Positions 15,491 to 25,508 of a stretch of DNA of 50,980 bases are shown in pieces; within the stretch, counting starts at the first letter, position 1, and every line of letters begins with the position of its first letter. The DNA comes from CAZWKI01 sp964634645 (GTDB lineage: Bacteria; Patescibacteriota; Patescibacteriia; UBA1558; S5-K13): NCBI GenBank assembly GCA_964634645.1, contig CAZWKI010000002.1, forward strand, positions 1-50,980. Reading direction: 5' to 3'. The notes beneath the pieces are model-generated. The model searched no databases. It was not told the DNA's origin and saw only the letters and a list, made by a program, of their open reading frames with translations. The position numbers were made by a program, and so were the translations under genes.

Positions 15491-15802
15491 TTAGTCAAAA
15501 ACATTTCGAAGATTAATTGGTTTTCTGATATTATTTTTTGAATTCAAAATTTCACTTATGTTTTTTATTTCACTAAAAAAATTTTGTAGCGTTGCCCCAT
15601 CAGTATCACTAAGTTTATTTTCATTTTTTCTTTTGTCTATCAACAATTGTTCGTTTTCCATTAAATCGTATACATTATTTTTTATGATTATTCCGATGTA
15701 CACAAAGAAATAACTAAAAATCAAAAAAATTACAATATATAAATATATTTTTATTTTTTTTAAAGAAAATAATTTTTTAAATTTTTTATTATTTTTTTTC
15801 AT
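15491..15802 (-). CDS. Small membrane protein at the end of the pilus operon
   Basis: 103 residues. Basic N-terminus, one membrane helix (IYLYIVIFLIFSYFFVYIGIII), then an extracytoplasmic tail of about 60 residues. Overlaps pilO by 14 nt, so it belongs to the operon. By position it could play the PilP role of linking PilN/PilO to other parts, but no PilP motif or lipobox is seen, and there is no secretin to link to. Confidence 0.65.
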   Translation of the reverse strand: MKKNNKKFKKLFSLKKIKIYLYIVIFLIFSYFFVYIGIIIKNNVYDLMENEQLLIDKRKNENKLSDTDGATLQNFFSEIKNISEILNSKNNIRKPINLRNVFD

Positions 15803-16409
15803 ATTCTTTCAAATATACATCTAATAATATTGTTGTGTTTATATTTGTTTCTGTATTTAGGGTATTGGTAATGAATTCAATATTGGAAATAGAATTTGAA
15901 CCAGCGGCATTGGCTGATGATTTTATAAGCTCTATTGATCTAATATTAATATAATATTTCATTGATTCTAATTCCGATATGTAGTTAATCGTATTTTTAA
16001 AATTTCCAGAAGAATTTAATTTTATAGATAATTTTTGATATTTATCAGTGCATATGTTGTCATAGTTTATATTGGATTTTTGATCAATCTTATTTCTAAT
16101 TGCAAGATCTTCTAAATCTTTTATAAAATCAACTAATCCTTGGTCTTTTTTTATAAAAAATCTGTCTATCATTGAAAGTTCATTTTCTATAGAATCAAGA
16201 TCTTTTTCTAACTTTTTTTCCATATTCATATTTTCAAAATACTGGTCTGTTGCAATCCTTTGATCAATTATTGAAATGCTCGTTTTTTTTATGTAATCTA
16301 TTGATGGAATTATAACAAAATATATCAAAACTATAGTTACAACAATGTAAAATAATATCGAAAAGATAATTGCATTATTTGTGTTAGTTTTTTTTGTATC
16401 TTTTTTCAT
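15789..16409 (-). CDS. pilO: PilO-like pilus assembly protein
   Basis: 206 residues. One membrane helix (IIFSILFYIVVTIVLIYFVIIPSI), a coiled-coil stretch (YFENMNMEKKLEKDLDSIENEL in part), then a ferredoxin-like domain ending in ...DVYLKEYEKK. The layout and position after pilN fit PilO, partner of PilN in the inner-membrane alignment complex. Its start overlaps the pilN stop by 4 nt. Confidence 0.8.
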   Translation of the reverse strand: MKKDTKKTNTNNAIIFSILFYIVVTIVLIYFVIIPSIDYIKKTSISIIDQRIATDQYFENMNMEKKLEKDLDSIENELSMIDRFFIKKDQGLVDFIKDLEDLAIRNKIDQKSNINYDNICTDKYQKLSIKLNSSGNFKNTINYISELESMKYYINIRSIELIKSSANAAGSNSISNIEFITNTLNTETNINTTILLDVYLKEYEKK

Positions 16410-16927
16410 AAGAATTTAATATTCATTTTCGCATCAAAATTTATATTTTCTCTATCTGATAAATTTTTAATTGGAAAATTCAAATTAGAAAAATCCTGAG
16501 ATTCTTCTAATAATTTTTTGAAATCCAATAAATCTTGCCTTGTTTTGGCAATTCCCTTTAGTGTTAATTCGTTGCTGTCTTTATTTAATTGCATTGAAGA
16601 CAAAGAAATATTTGGATTAATACTTGAAATAATATTTTCTAAATTTTTTGTCCAATTCACTTGATCGGCTTGTATTTGTTTTACTTGTTCAACTTCAGTT
16701 AAAATATCTTTGAGTTCTCCTGAAGAAGTTTGTGTTTTTTGTATTGATAAATTATTACTTGTCGCATTTGCTTGTAATTCTAGTATGATTCTAGATAAAA
16801 AAATAATGGCCGACAAAATTATTGTAAGAAAAAATAGCAAAGAGCTTATCCTTTGTATAAATTTATATAATTTTATACGCTTCAGGCTGTTTTTTAATTC
16901 TTGTGGTAATATATTTATATTTAACAT
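16406..16927 (-). CDS. pilN: PilN-like pilus assembly protein
   Basis: 173 residues. The N-terminal motif MLNINILPQEL corresponds to the INLLP segment by which PilN docks to PilM. It is followed by one membrane helix and a periplasmic-type coiled-coil plus alpha/beta domain (NWTKNLENIISSINPNISLS, LKGIAKTRQDLLDF). One nt downstream of pilM. Confidence 0.88.
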   Translation of the reverse strand: MLNINILPQELKNSLKRIKLYKFIQRISSLLFFLTIILSAIIFLSRIILELQANATSNNLSIQKTQTSSGELKDILTEVEQVKQIQADQVNWTKNLENIISSINPNISLSSMQLNKDSNELTLKGIAKTRQDLLDFKKLLEESQDFSNLNFPIKNLSDRENINFDAKMNIKFL

Positions 16928-16928
16928 A

Positions 16929-18062
16929 TTATTCTATAAATAAATTTCTAAGCGCAAGGCCAATTGCTGTTGTATAATTTACACTTGTATTTTTTGGTAT
17001 CAAAACTACTTCTTTAGGATTATCAGCTCCCAAATCAATGCTAAGCCTATATCTTTCCAAAAATTTGTCAGGTAATTGTTTCTTTGGGTCGTGTATATGA
17101 ATAAACGGATCGGCAACAACAACTGGAATTCCTATATTTTTTTCCAAAATATCATTTATATTTCTTATGTTTGCTCCACCTCCTGACAAAAATATTTTAT
17201 TAATATCTCCAAATTCTTCAAAGCGACTCTCCTGAAAAGCAATAATTTCTTTTGTTCCTTCTGAAATCTTTTCTATCATTTGAGATAGGCTTTTTTTGAC
17301 AATACCCTTTGCAAAACTCGCATCAAGACCCATTGTAATTTTTGCTAGTTCTGCTTGATCTCTGTCTAGATTTAATTCCTTAGATATATTTAAGGTTATT
17401 TCATCTCCTGATAAAGGAATGCTGATGTCAAATAATATTGCATTTTTTGAATAAGCGAAAACACTTGTGCGACTTGCACCAATATCTATTATTACATAAT
17501 TATTTTTCTCTTTGTGCTCATGAAATGGATTCTCATCCATCAAAATTGCTCTACTTATTGCCATGGATTCTAATTCCGTAGCAATTACGGATATTTTTGC
17601 AAATCTCAAAATCTCTATGTAACCATCTATAATATCTTTTGGACAGGCTGCAACCAAAATATAAAAAACATTATTTTCTTCAAAAATAATCTGATAATCA
17701 TAGTATGTGTCATCGAGCGACATTGGGAAACATTTTGAAATTTCTTCTGTTACACCATCTTCTAAATTATCTTTGGAATTTTCTACTTTAATAAGTTTTA
17801 TAAATGACTGTTCTTCTGGTAGACAAATCACCGCTTCGTTTGATAATGCTTTTCCAAAAATTGGCTTGTCAATCATTTTCTTCAAAGAACTTATAAACTC
17901 CTCTGGTTTTTTTATTTCTCCGTCTTTTATAATACCTTTTTCGAGATCTATTTTTGAAAATCCCTGCATCAAAATTTTATCCCTTGATTTGCCCAATTGA
18001 ACAAATTTTAGAGATAAATCAGAAATATCTAATCCTATTGGATATTTGGATTTGTTTATCAT
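16929..18062 (-). CDS. pilM: Type IV pilus assembly ATPase-fold protein PilM
   Basis: 377 residues. Actin/FtsA-like fold: YPIGLDISDLSLKFVQL (phosphate 1), NYVIIDIGASRTSVFAYS (phosphate 2), IFLSGGGANIRNINDIL (adenosine motif), with an SHS2-like insert between. PilM is cytosolic and binds the PilN N-terminus, linking the motor to the envelope part. Length is as in other PilM proteins. Confidence 0.93.
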   Translation of the reverse strand: MINKSKYPIGLDISDLSLKFVQLGKSRDKILMQGFSKIDLEKGIIKDGEIKKPEEFISSLKKMIDKPIFGKALSNEAVICLPEEQSFIKLIKVENSKDNLEDGVTEEISKCFPMSLDDTYYDYQIIFEENNVFYILVAACPKDIIDGYIEILRFAKISVIATELESMAISRAILMDENPFHEHKEKNNYVIIDIGASRTSVFAYSKNAILFDISIPLSGDEITLNISKELNLDRDQAELAKITMGLDASFAKGIVKKSLSQMIEKISEGTKEIIAFQESRFEEFGDINKIFLSGGGANIRNINDILEKNIGIPVVVADPFIHIHDPKKQLPDKFLERYRLSIDLGADNPKEVVLIPKNTSVNYTTAIGLALRNLFIE

Positions 18063-18118
18063 AAAAAATATACGTTAACTCTAGAATAAATTATAACACG
18101 TATTTGCTGAATTTTGAA

Positions 18119-19609
18119 TTATTGTTCTTTCCAAGAAACAATTCTGTACTCACCTGTTGTTGGAAAATTTGGTGGTGGACCAAATATTTGAAAGCTTTCA
18201 TCATAAATCAAATATATGCTTTGAAAACCAGAACCAGTGTCTGGAAATGACAAGCCGTATTCTCCATAACTAGCCATTGATCCTAATATTTTTATACTAT
18301 TCTTTTGATAATCAGGACCACACCCGCTTGGATAATTTATTCTTCCTATTCTTCCTGTCTTCGCTATAATTCCCGAAGCAATCTCAATATCATTATTACA
18401 ACCATAACCAATATTAATATTGCCTTGAGCTATAAGACCAATTCCCCTGTCTCCAATAATTTCAGAATCTTTATAGGTAAAATTATCATTAATTGTTATG
18501 TCTGCTAATTGACCGGCCAATGGTTCTTTGAATGCTAATAATGTAACCTTTGGATCGTGCTCTGATCCGGGGTTTTTTCTTTCTACCCAAATATTATCTT
18601 GAACAAATATTATTCCTGCTTCTGGAATTGGTTTATTGTTTAAACCTATTTGATTTTTCTTTTTTACCGTGTATTTTTCATAAGAATCATCACCAACAAT
18701 ACATGGTGTTTCTAGCTCTGTTATAATATATACAGTATATGTATTTGGCATAAGCTCAAAATAATAACCCTTGGCATTTAAATTATAATCGGTAGATGGT
18801 CCATAAAAAGTGTATTGGCCATTACTTGGATCGTGTTCCCCTTCGGCCAATACAAACATTTCTTGCACATAATCACCCAATTCATGACCAAAATTAATTT
18901 TTGGCACAGGGGAAAATTTTCCGTTAAAGAAAACTAAATTTCTATTATTTGGTTCAGAGGCTCCTGGATGTGCTATGTCCGGATATTCAGTGCTTGTGAC
19001 GTGTGTATGAATACTAAAATCAACTAAACTATTTAAATCATAGGGGTCTTCATCGCTTTGATCAAAATAACTTGGTACTCCAGAAGAAAAAGAACTGCTT
19101 GCACTCGCTACTCCGTCAAATCTTATACCGCCATTTGAATGAATGTTTCCACTAATAGTTGTATTTGCTGTAATTCTCAAATCTGAATTTGAAATAAGCA
19201 AATAATCTGACCAAGAAATTGGTGCTAATTCTACTTCTATGGTTCTTTTTAAATTTGGATACGCGTCAACGCGACCAACAGACTTAACTATGAAGCCACT
19301 AGATGAAGTTGGCGTAACTGTTAATTCATAAGATCCTGATATTTTTCCATCTGGGTCAGAATAATTGTAATTAAATACACATGGTGGTGTTGTGCTACAA
19401 TGATTACTATCATGATAAAGAATCCATCTATAATAGTCTATTCCTGCTTCGGCAATATTAAAAGCCTGAGTACTTGCAATTTTCATTTTATTAAATTTTT
19501 GCTTTATCAATCCATAAGAAATTGCCGATGAAAAAATTACAAAAAATACTCCGGTTGCCACAAGCACCAAAACCATAGATGATCCATTTTTGTTTTTTTT
19601 AATTTTCAT
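18119..19609 (-). CDS. PilX/GspK-like minor pilin with long passenger
   Basis: 496 residues. Starts with a prepilin-like leader KIKKNKNG then SSMVLVLVATGVFFVIFSSAIS; no Glu at position 5 after the Gly, as is usual for GspK/PilX-type tip pilins. KIASTQAFNIAEAGIDYYRW is the typical PilX segment. The passenger (about 120-496) is beta-rich with GNIHSNGGIRF, DRGIGLIAQGNINIG and IASGIIAKTGRIGR, a pattern of the DUF7305/PilX C-terminal type (beta-helix-like). Probably a tip or initiating subunit of the pilus. Lies 3 nt after the PilW-like gene. Confidence 0.8.
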   Translation of the reverse strand: MKIKKNKNGSSMVLVLVATGVFFVIFSSAISYGLIKQKFNKMKIASTQAFNIAEAGIDYYRWILYHDSNHCSTTPPCVFNYNYSDPDGKISGSYELTVTPTSSSGFIVKSVGRVDAYPNLKRTIEVELAPISWSDYLLISNSDLRITANTTISGNIHSNGGIRFDGVASASSSFSSGVPSYFDQSDEDPYDLNSLVDFSIHTHVTSTEYPDIAHPGASEPNNRNLVFFNGKFSPVPKINFGHELGDYVQEMFVLAEGEHDPSNGQYTFYGPSTDYNLNAKGYYFELMPNTYTVYIITELETPCIVGDDSYEKYTVKKKNQIGLNNKPIPEAGIIFVQDNIWVERKNPGSEHDPKVTLLAFKEPLAGQLADITINDNFTYKDSEIIGDRGIGLIAQGNINIGYGCNNDIEIASGIIAKTGRIGRINYPSGCGPDYQKNSIKILGSMASYGEYGLSFPDTGSGFQSIYLIYDESFQIFGPPPNFPTTGEYRIVSWKEQ

Positions 19610-19612
19610 AGA

Positions 19613-20170
19613 TTAGTTGTTTTTTAAATTTCTTATCTGAACATCTGATTGAATATCATACGTCCTTGGAGATTGTTCTGGATTTACATCAATTTTTAAT
19701 AAAATATTTATAAGTGTTATGCTGTTTATATCCGTGGTTGTGACACCATTTGAATCATAATACTTGAAAACTGGTTCTGTATAATTATTTAGATAGCTGG
19801 CAAGAACAGCCGTGGTTGTTGGGCTGGAGGAATAAGGTGGTCTTACAAAATCCCTTTTCAAATCTGTGCCACCTATATAATACTTCACCCTTTCAATAAC
19901 CCCATCTTTATCTATATCACTATAAAAGATAAGGGTACTTGTTGAAATTTGCAAAATTGGATTTCCTTGCTGTAGACTATTCATTCCACGAATTTCAATT
20001 GTCATTGTCTCCATTGCTTTTCTGGCATTTTCTACTGCATCTTCTAGCTCCTGGTTAAAAGAAGCGGATCTAAATCCTGTTATCAAAAAATTATTAACAA
20101 CCAAAACAATAATAACCGTTATAGCCATTGCAACCAATATTTCTATTAATGTAAATCCTTTTTTTTGCAT
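19613..20170 (-). CDS. PilW/GspJ-like prepilin
   Basis: 185 residues. Class III prepilin signal MQKKG|FTLIEILVAMAITVIIVL with Glu at +5, for cleavage and N-methylation by a prepilin peptidase (not in this window). The C-terminal domain has conserved small-pilin features (ARKAMETMTIEIRGMNS) typical of PilW/GspJ minor pilins. Lies between the propeller prepilin and the PilX-like gene. Confidence 0.88.
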   Translation of the reverse strand: MQKKGFTLIEILVAMAITVIIVLVVNNFLITGFRSASFNQELEDAVENARKAMETMTIEIRGMNSLQQGNPILQISTSTLIFYSDIDKDGVIERVKYYIGGTDLKRDFVRPPYSSSPTTTAVLASYLNNYTEPVFKYYDSNGVTTTDINSITLINILLKIDVNPEQSPRTYDIQSDVQIRNLKNN

Positions 20171-20174
20171 TATA

Positions 20175-22310
20175 TTACTCTAAATAAAAAATGATTTCTT
20201 GACTATCTCCAGCAAGAAGCTTGACAGTATTAGATGGTTGTAGTTCTATCATTTCTATGGTTCTGCCGGGTATTGTAATAACATATCCAATTGAATCCCA
20301 TTCTAGATCCAAATTAATCTCTCCTAGAGAATTAGATGTTGATGTGCCACTATAATTATATACTGGTCCATTATTATCATAACCTATTCTCTTTGAGCTA
20401 TGAATATTTACTGAAACATTGTTCAAGGGATTGGGAATATTTATCTGACGGACTTCTCCAAAATAAATATTTTTTGTGTCATCCCAAGAAGCAATAAATT
20501 TATCGTTATTTTCATCAAATGCTAAATCAGAGCTTTTGTGGTCTAATCCTGTTGAATCTATATTTACTCTAGAATCGTGACTCCAAAAAGTACCACTTAT
20601 CTTTTGAGAATATATATCTTCGTTTCCGTTTCTCTTATCTGTCCATGTTATATACACATTACTTCCATTGCCGTATATACTTGAAAGAGATTGACTATAA
20701 TTATAATCTACACTTGCATGTCCTTCTGATTGATTTAGAGACCCATTTGATGAGTCTAGTATCTTAAAATATATATTTGAAATTCCATTTCTCTCATCTG
20801 TCCAGGCTATATACAAAAAATCATTATCATCGTCTAAATAAATAGCTGGATGATATTGCCTATATGTATTATCAATATTTACCTTTTTGGTCCAAGATAG
20901 AATTCCATTTTCATTTACTTTTTGAATATGTATATCTAAATCATAGTCTGGTATAGAAGAATCGTACTGGGTCCAAACAACATAAGAATTATTATTACTG
21001 TCAACAACAATGTCTGGACTAACCTGTTCAAATGAATTATCTGTTAATAGTACCTCTGAAGACCGATTACCAAATGCGTCGAATTTTCTCCAATAAACAT
21101 CATAATCATTTCCATTGTGGACCTGAAAAACAGTAAATAAATCTGTGCTTGTAGGGGAGGCAAAAATTTTTGCATTTGTAGAACTTGAAGATGAGTTAAT
21201 CTTATATTCCCAAATAGAAGCTCCATTTTCGTTTCTTTTGTTTAAATAACAATCACCCACAGAATCGCACCAACTTACATAAAAAGCATTATTAGAAAAA
21301 CAAATATCTGGAGATTGTCCATCTGATGAAATTGTCACATCGTTAGCCCAATTATTACCCATAGAATCTGATTTTTGAGCATATATGCCCCCCGCTGTTT
21401 CTTGCCAAACTATATAAATATTGCCAGAAGCATCAATTGATAATTTGGAGTTTCCTCCATCACCCGATAACCCTTCATTTATTTTATAATTTTCTGGTAA
21501 GCTCGTAGAAACTGTTTTTATTTTTAAATGACCAAGTCTATCTATTACAAACTTTCGAGATGCTTTTCCATTTTCAATAACCTCTATTGGTTCAAATTCT
21601 GCGTTGGGTTCAAATCCTGTCGTCGTAGATGCTTGATAGGTTTGAAAAGTACTAGTCCCAGATCCGTTTGTAATTTCTATTTGATAATTTTCATCTGGTA
21701 GTACGGCTAAAGTATATTGACCATTTTCATCGCTTTGATATGTCACATAAAATTCCGGAAAATTGGGGTTTGTAAAATTTATATCTGCTCCCGCAACTGG
21801 AACGTAATTAGAATTAGTAACATTAATCTCAATAAGACCATATCCCTCTGATGCTTCTTCTGTGGGTGGTGCAATCTTAGAAGAGAGAAAAAAGTGTTTT
21901 TCTCCTCTTTTTGTATTCCAACTCACTTTTATTGTAACGTTTTTGTAATCTGTAAAAATATTATCTGTTGTGCTTGCCAAACCATCAAATGGATCATCCA
22001 CAAATTGAATATCTGTTTGAATATTATAAGTACCATTTGTTATAATGGTTTCCTCTGCTAAGATAGTACCAGTAGGGCTTCCACTTATTGTTCCAATATC
22101 TTTATAGGGAAGATTTCTAATTTGTTCTATTTTCTGATTTGCTATAGCGTTTGCTTCTACATAATGTTTATTTTCATTTGAAATTTCTAGCGTAAAATTA
22201 ATCAAAGCATATATACCACTCATTACAATAGAAATTATAAACAAAGCAACAATAGTCTCTATCAATGTAAAGCCTTTGCTTTGGTTTTTTTTGATAAATA
22301 AAATTTTCAT
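20175..22310 (-). CDS. Prepilin fused to a seven-bladed beta-propeller
   Basis: 711 residues from the ATG at 22310, 1 nt after pilC; the longer frame would begin inside pilC and is rejected. KNQSKG|FTLIETIVALFIISI is a class III prepilin signal (PilV-like), followed by the N-terminal pilin helix (to about 75). A carboxypeptidase-regulatory-like beta-sandwich follows (about 155-230, NVTNSNYVPVAGADINF, DENGQYTLAVLPDENYQI). From about 275 to 620 there are seven repeats of the type NVYITWTDKRNGNEDIYSQK, the blades of a seven-bladed propeller, then a final beta-domain. Membrane and pilus-tip location is inferred; a propeller on a minor pilin suggests binding of a host or surface ligand. Confidence 0.88.
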   Translation of the reverse strand: MKILFIKKNQSKGFTLIETIVALFIISIVMSGIYALINFTLEISNENKHYVEANAIANQKIEQIRNLPYKDIGTISGSPTGTILAEETIITNGTYNIQTDIQFVDDPFDGLASTTDNIFTDYKNVTIKVSWNTKRGEKHFFLSSKIAPPTEEASEGYGLIEINVTNSNYVPVAGADINFTNPNFPEFYVTYQSDENGQYTLAVLPDENYQIEITNGSGTSTFQTYQASTTTGFEPNAEFEPIEVIENGKASRKFVIDRLGHLKIKTVSTSLPENYKINEGLSGDGGNSKLSIDASGNIYIVWQETAGGIYAQKSDSMGNNWANDVTISSDGQSPDICFSNNAFYVSWCDSVGDCYLNKRNENGASIWEYKINSSSSSTNAKIFASPTSTDLFTVFQVHNGNDYDVYWRKFDAFGNRSSEVLLTDNSFEQVSPDIVVDSNNNSYVVWTQYDSSIPDYDLDIHIQKVNENGILSWTKKVNIDNTYRQYHPAIYLDDDNDFLYIAWTDERNGISNIYFKILDSSNGSLNQSEGHASVDYNYSQSLSSIYGNGSNVYITWTDKRNGNEDIYSQKISGTFWSHDSRVNIDSTGLDHKSSDLAFDENNDKFIASWDDTKNIYFGEVRQINIPNPLNNVSVNIHSSKRIGYDNNGPVYNYSGTSTSNSLGEINLDLEWDSIGYVITIPGRTIEMIELQPSNTVKLLAGDSQEIIFYLE

Positions 22311-22311
22311 A

Positions 22312-23562
22312 TTAAAATGCTGATGACATTGAATACATTGGCAGTAGAATAGAAAGCGCCATTCCACCAACTGCAATTCCTAATACCAAAATCAATATTG
22401 GCTCTATTAAAGATGGCAAGTCTGTCATTATTTGATCTACTTCGCCCTCATAAAACTCTGCTAATTCCAACAAAATATTATCTAGATCTCCTGTTTCCTC
22501 ACCTATATTTATCATTTGAACTATTGTTGGGGGAAACAATATTGGATATTTTTCAATCGTATTTGTCAAAGTATCTCCCTTTTTCAAAGTAACGCTCATT
22601 TCAAATACTGCTTTTTTGTAATGAGAATTATTCAAAACATCCGAAGTAATTTCAAAAGCTCGCACTATCATTATATCTGTTTTTAACAATAAATTTATAT
22701 TTCTTGAAAATTTAGCTAAATTAATTTTTTTTGTAATTGGTCCAATTATAGGCGCCTTCAATAATATTTTGTCAAAAAAACTTTTTCCCTTTGGGGTTCT
22801 GTGAATTTTTATTAAAATAAAAATAAATATACATAAAACAATTGTAACAATTATCGCGTTGTGTCTTATCAAATCGCTTACAAATATAAGAATTCTTGTT
22901 GGGAGCGGCAATGTCATATTCATTTCTATAAAGTTTTGGGTTATCTTTGGAACAATTGCCACAACCATAAATGTTCCTATTCCGAGCATTGCAACAAGTA
23001 TTACAAGAGGATATGTAAGAGCGCCTTTTACCTTGCTAATAAGTGCGTGCTCTTTTTTCATTTGAATATAAAGCTCTTTCAAAACATTTTCTAGTTTTCC
23101 TGACAATTCTCCAGACTCTATTGTGTTTATAAAAAGCTCTCCAAAAATATTTTTATATTCTCCCAGGGACTCAGAAAATGTCCTACCGTTTTCAACGCTA
23201 TAAGCTATTTTTATCAAAACATATTTGAAATATTTGTTTTGTGCCTGTATTGCAAGGGTTTTAAGGGCTTTTGAAATAGATATTCCAACCCTTAGCATCA
23301 AAGATAAATTTTGCACAAAAAATAATTTTTCTTTTAGTGGTACCCTGGATAATTTCAAAAGAAAAAAATTGGCTTTTGCCATAAAAGAATCTCCAGAAAA
23401 TTTTTCCAAAAACTCTGAAAGCTCTATATCGTTTACACTTCTTATTGCTGATTTCTTTTTTGGTTGCAAACTAATAATCTTTTTTGTTTCTTTTATGTCT
23501 TTTTTTAAATCGATGGGAATTGAATCTTTTGTTATGGTTTTTGTTTTTTGTATATCTAACAT
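22312..23562 (-). CDS. pilC: Type IV pilus inner-membrane platform protein PilC
   Basis: 416 residues with two GspF domains (about 75-200 and 280-400): LKEKLFFVQNLSLMLRVGISISKALKTLA and KFSRNINLLLKTDIMIVRAFEI, each followed by a membrane helix (LVILVAMLGIGTFMVVAIVP; LIEPILILVLGIAVGGMALSILLP). Works with PilB to build the pilus. The N-terminal 60 residues are basic and probably disordered. Confidence 0.95.
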   Translation of the reverse strand: MLDIQKTKTITKDSIPIDLKKDIKETKKIISLQPKKKSAIRSVNDIELSEFLEKFSGDSFMAKANFFLLKLSRVPLKEKLFFVQNLSLMLRVGISISKALKTLAIQAQNKYFKYVLIKIAYSVENGRTFSESLGEYKNIFGELFINTIESGELSGKLENVLKELYIQMKKEHALISKVKGALTYPLVILVAMLGIGTFMVVAIVPKITQNFIEMNMTLPLPTRILIFVSDLIRHNAIIVTIVLCIFIFILIKIHRTPKGKSFFDKILLKAPIIGPITKKINLAKFSRNINLLLKTDIMIVRAFEITSDVLNNSHYKKAVFEMSVTLKKGDTLTNTIEKYPILFPPTIVQMINIGEETGDLDNILLELAEFYEGEVDQIMTDLPSLIEPILILVLGIAVGGMALSILLPMYSMSSAF

Positions 23563-23602
23563 ATTAATTTATATAATATTTCTTTAAATATAAAATTATT
23601 AT

Positions 23603-25330
23603 TTATTTTTTTGTAACCCTTAAAACTTCTTCTATTGTTGTAATTCCTCTTTGGGCTTTAATGAATCCATCTTCCATAATATTAAGCATTCCACTATTTG
23701 TGGCTGCTTCTCTTAATTTTTCAGCGCCCGTATTTTTCAAAATTAGATCTTCAATTTCTTGATTATTTTCAAGCACTTCATAAATTCCTATTCTTCCTTT
23801 ATATCCTGTATTTCCACATTTATCACAACCCTTTCCCCTATAAAAAAGCCAGTCCTTGATATTGCTCCTAACCTGTGATCCTGGACTTTTTTTGCTTATT
23901 GCGGCAAAAAGATTCTCAACATTAATTTGTTTTTCAAGTTCTTTTATGGCTGCGTCGTCTAAGTTGTAACTATGTATACAATTTTGGCATATTTTTCGTA
24001 CCAATCTTTGTGCAACAATAATATTGAGCGTAGATGCCAACAAGAATGCTGGAACCCCCATTTGAGTTAACCTTGGAATAGTTGTTGGCGCATCATTTGT
24101 GTGAAGTGTTGATAATACCAAGTGCCCAGTCATAGCAGAATGAATTGCAATTTCAGCCGTTTCTTGATCTCTTATTTCTCCAACCATTATAATGTCTGGA
24201 TCTTGACGAAGAAGCGACCTAAGCCCCTTTGCAAATGTAAATCCCAATTTCTGATTTGTTTGAGATTGATTAATATTTTTCATTCTATATTCAATTGGAT
24301 CTTCTATGGTTGTAATATTAACTTCTGGGGTATTTAAAATATTTAAAATAGTATAAAGAGTTGTTGTTTTTCCACTTCCGGTTGGACCAGTTACAAGAAT
24401 CATTCCATGTGGTTTTGAAATATTTCTTTTAACAACTTCCGGAATCTCTGTTTGAAAACCAAGTTGCTCTAATGTGAGAATTTGTGCTTTTTCATTCAAA
24501 ATTCTAATTACTATTTTTTCACCATCAAAAGTTGGTATTATAGATACTCTAAAAGAAACTTTATATTTTTCAGAATAAATTTTAAATCTTCCATCTTGTG
24601 GTAATCTATGTTCATCAACTTTTAAGTTTGTCAATATTTTTATTCTGCTTATAATTCCCGCTTGAGCTTCTTTTGGTAAAGTCATCGCGGTTTGTAAAAC
24701 TCCATCTATTCTATATCTCACTAAAACATCTTTTTCTTCTGGTTCTATATGAATATCTGAGGCACCATCAATTATTGCATGCTCAAGTAGCGCATCAACA
24801 ACTTTTGCAATAGGCAGGTCTTTCAATCCAGTCTTTGTTGTTTTAATTGTTAACTCTGGCGTCTCATCTTCTTGGGAAAGATATTTAAATTCTGCCTCAA
24901 GACTTTTTGTGTATTTTTTCAAACCCTCTTTTATACAATCCGGGGTTGTAACATAAATTTTCAATTCCATTTCCATTTTCTTTTTTATAAATTCAAGAAC
25001 TTCTAAATTTTCTGGATCTGTTGTAGCTACTCCTATAGAATTAGAATCTCCCTCAAAGGCAATAATATTATTTGCAATTGCAACCTTTTCTGGTATTAAT
25101 TCAAGAATATCTTCTCTTATACTTATGTTTTTCAAATTAATAAATGGCAATTTAAAATACTTAGCCATATTTTCATAAAAAATATCTAGGGTAAGCACTT
25201 TTTTTGAAATCAAATAATCTAAAATATTTTTTTCAGACTTCATTGCTTCTTTTTTGTACTTATCAAATTCTGAAGAAGACAAAATATTTGTTTTTTCTAA
25301 TATTTTCTTAATTTGTTTATCATTTGTCAT
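23603..25330 (-). CDS. pilB: Type IV pilus assembly ATPase PilB
   Basis: 575 residues, full length. N-terminal MshEN/GspE-type domain (IREDILELIPEKVA), then the ATPase core: GPTGSGKTTT (Walker A), RQDPDIIMVGEIRD (Walker B), TGHLVLSTLHTND (His box), and a zinc site CQNC...CDKCGNTGYKGR. Hexameric motor that drives pilin insertion from the cytosolic face. First gene of the operon; the pilT gene for retraction is separate (36312). Confidence 0.97.
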   Translation of the reverse strand: MTNDKQIKKILEKTNILSSSEFDKYKKEAMKSEKNILDYLISKKVLTLDIFYENMAKYFKLPFINLKNISIREDILELIPEKVAIANNIIAFEGDSNSIGVATTDPENLEVLEFIKKKMEMELKIYVTTPDCIKEGLKKYTKSLEAEFKYLSQEDETPELTIKTTKTGLKDLPIAKVVDALLEHAIIDGASDIHIEPEEKDVLVRYRIDGVLQTAMTLPKEAQAGIISRIKILTNLKVDEHRLPQDGRFKIYSEKYKVSFRVSIIPTFDGEKIVIRILNEKAQILTLEQLGFQTEIPEVVKRNISKPHGMILVTGPTGSGKTTTLYTILNILNTPEVNITTIEDPIEYRMKNINQSQTNQKLGFTFAKGLRSLLRQDPDIIMVGEIRDQETAEIAIHSAMTGHLVLSTLHTNDAPTTIPRLTQMGVPAFLLASTLNIIVAQRLVRKICQNCIHSYNLDDAAIKELEKQINVENLFAAISKKSPGSQVRSNIKDWLFYRGKGCDKCGNTGYKGRIGIYEVLENNQEIEDLILKNTGAEKLREAATNSGMLNIMEDGFIKAQRGITTIEEVLRVTKK

Positions 25331-25508
25331 TTTATTTTATATTAAAAAGAATTAAAAAATATGTATTTTCCACATTATAATTTTAACACAATAAATGAAA
25401 ACATAAAATACGTATCGCTACCCATAAATCGAAAGCGAATAATTTAAAATCTATGGCTTTTTTATTTTTTTTCTGTTAAAATTATTTATATAAAAATTAA
25501 ACAACTTT
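25331..25508. other. Divergent intergenic region
   Basis: AT-rich spacer between pilB (minus) and the small membrane protein (plus). A TATAAT on the minus strand near 25372-25377 may be the pilB -10; its -35 is poor. Nothing else seen. Confidence 0.4.
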
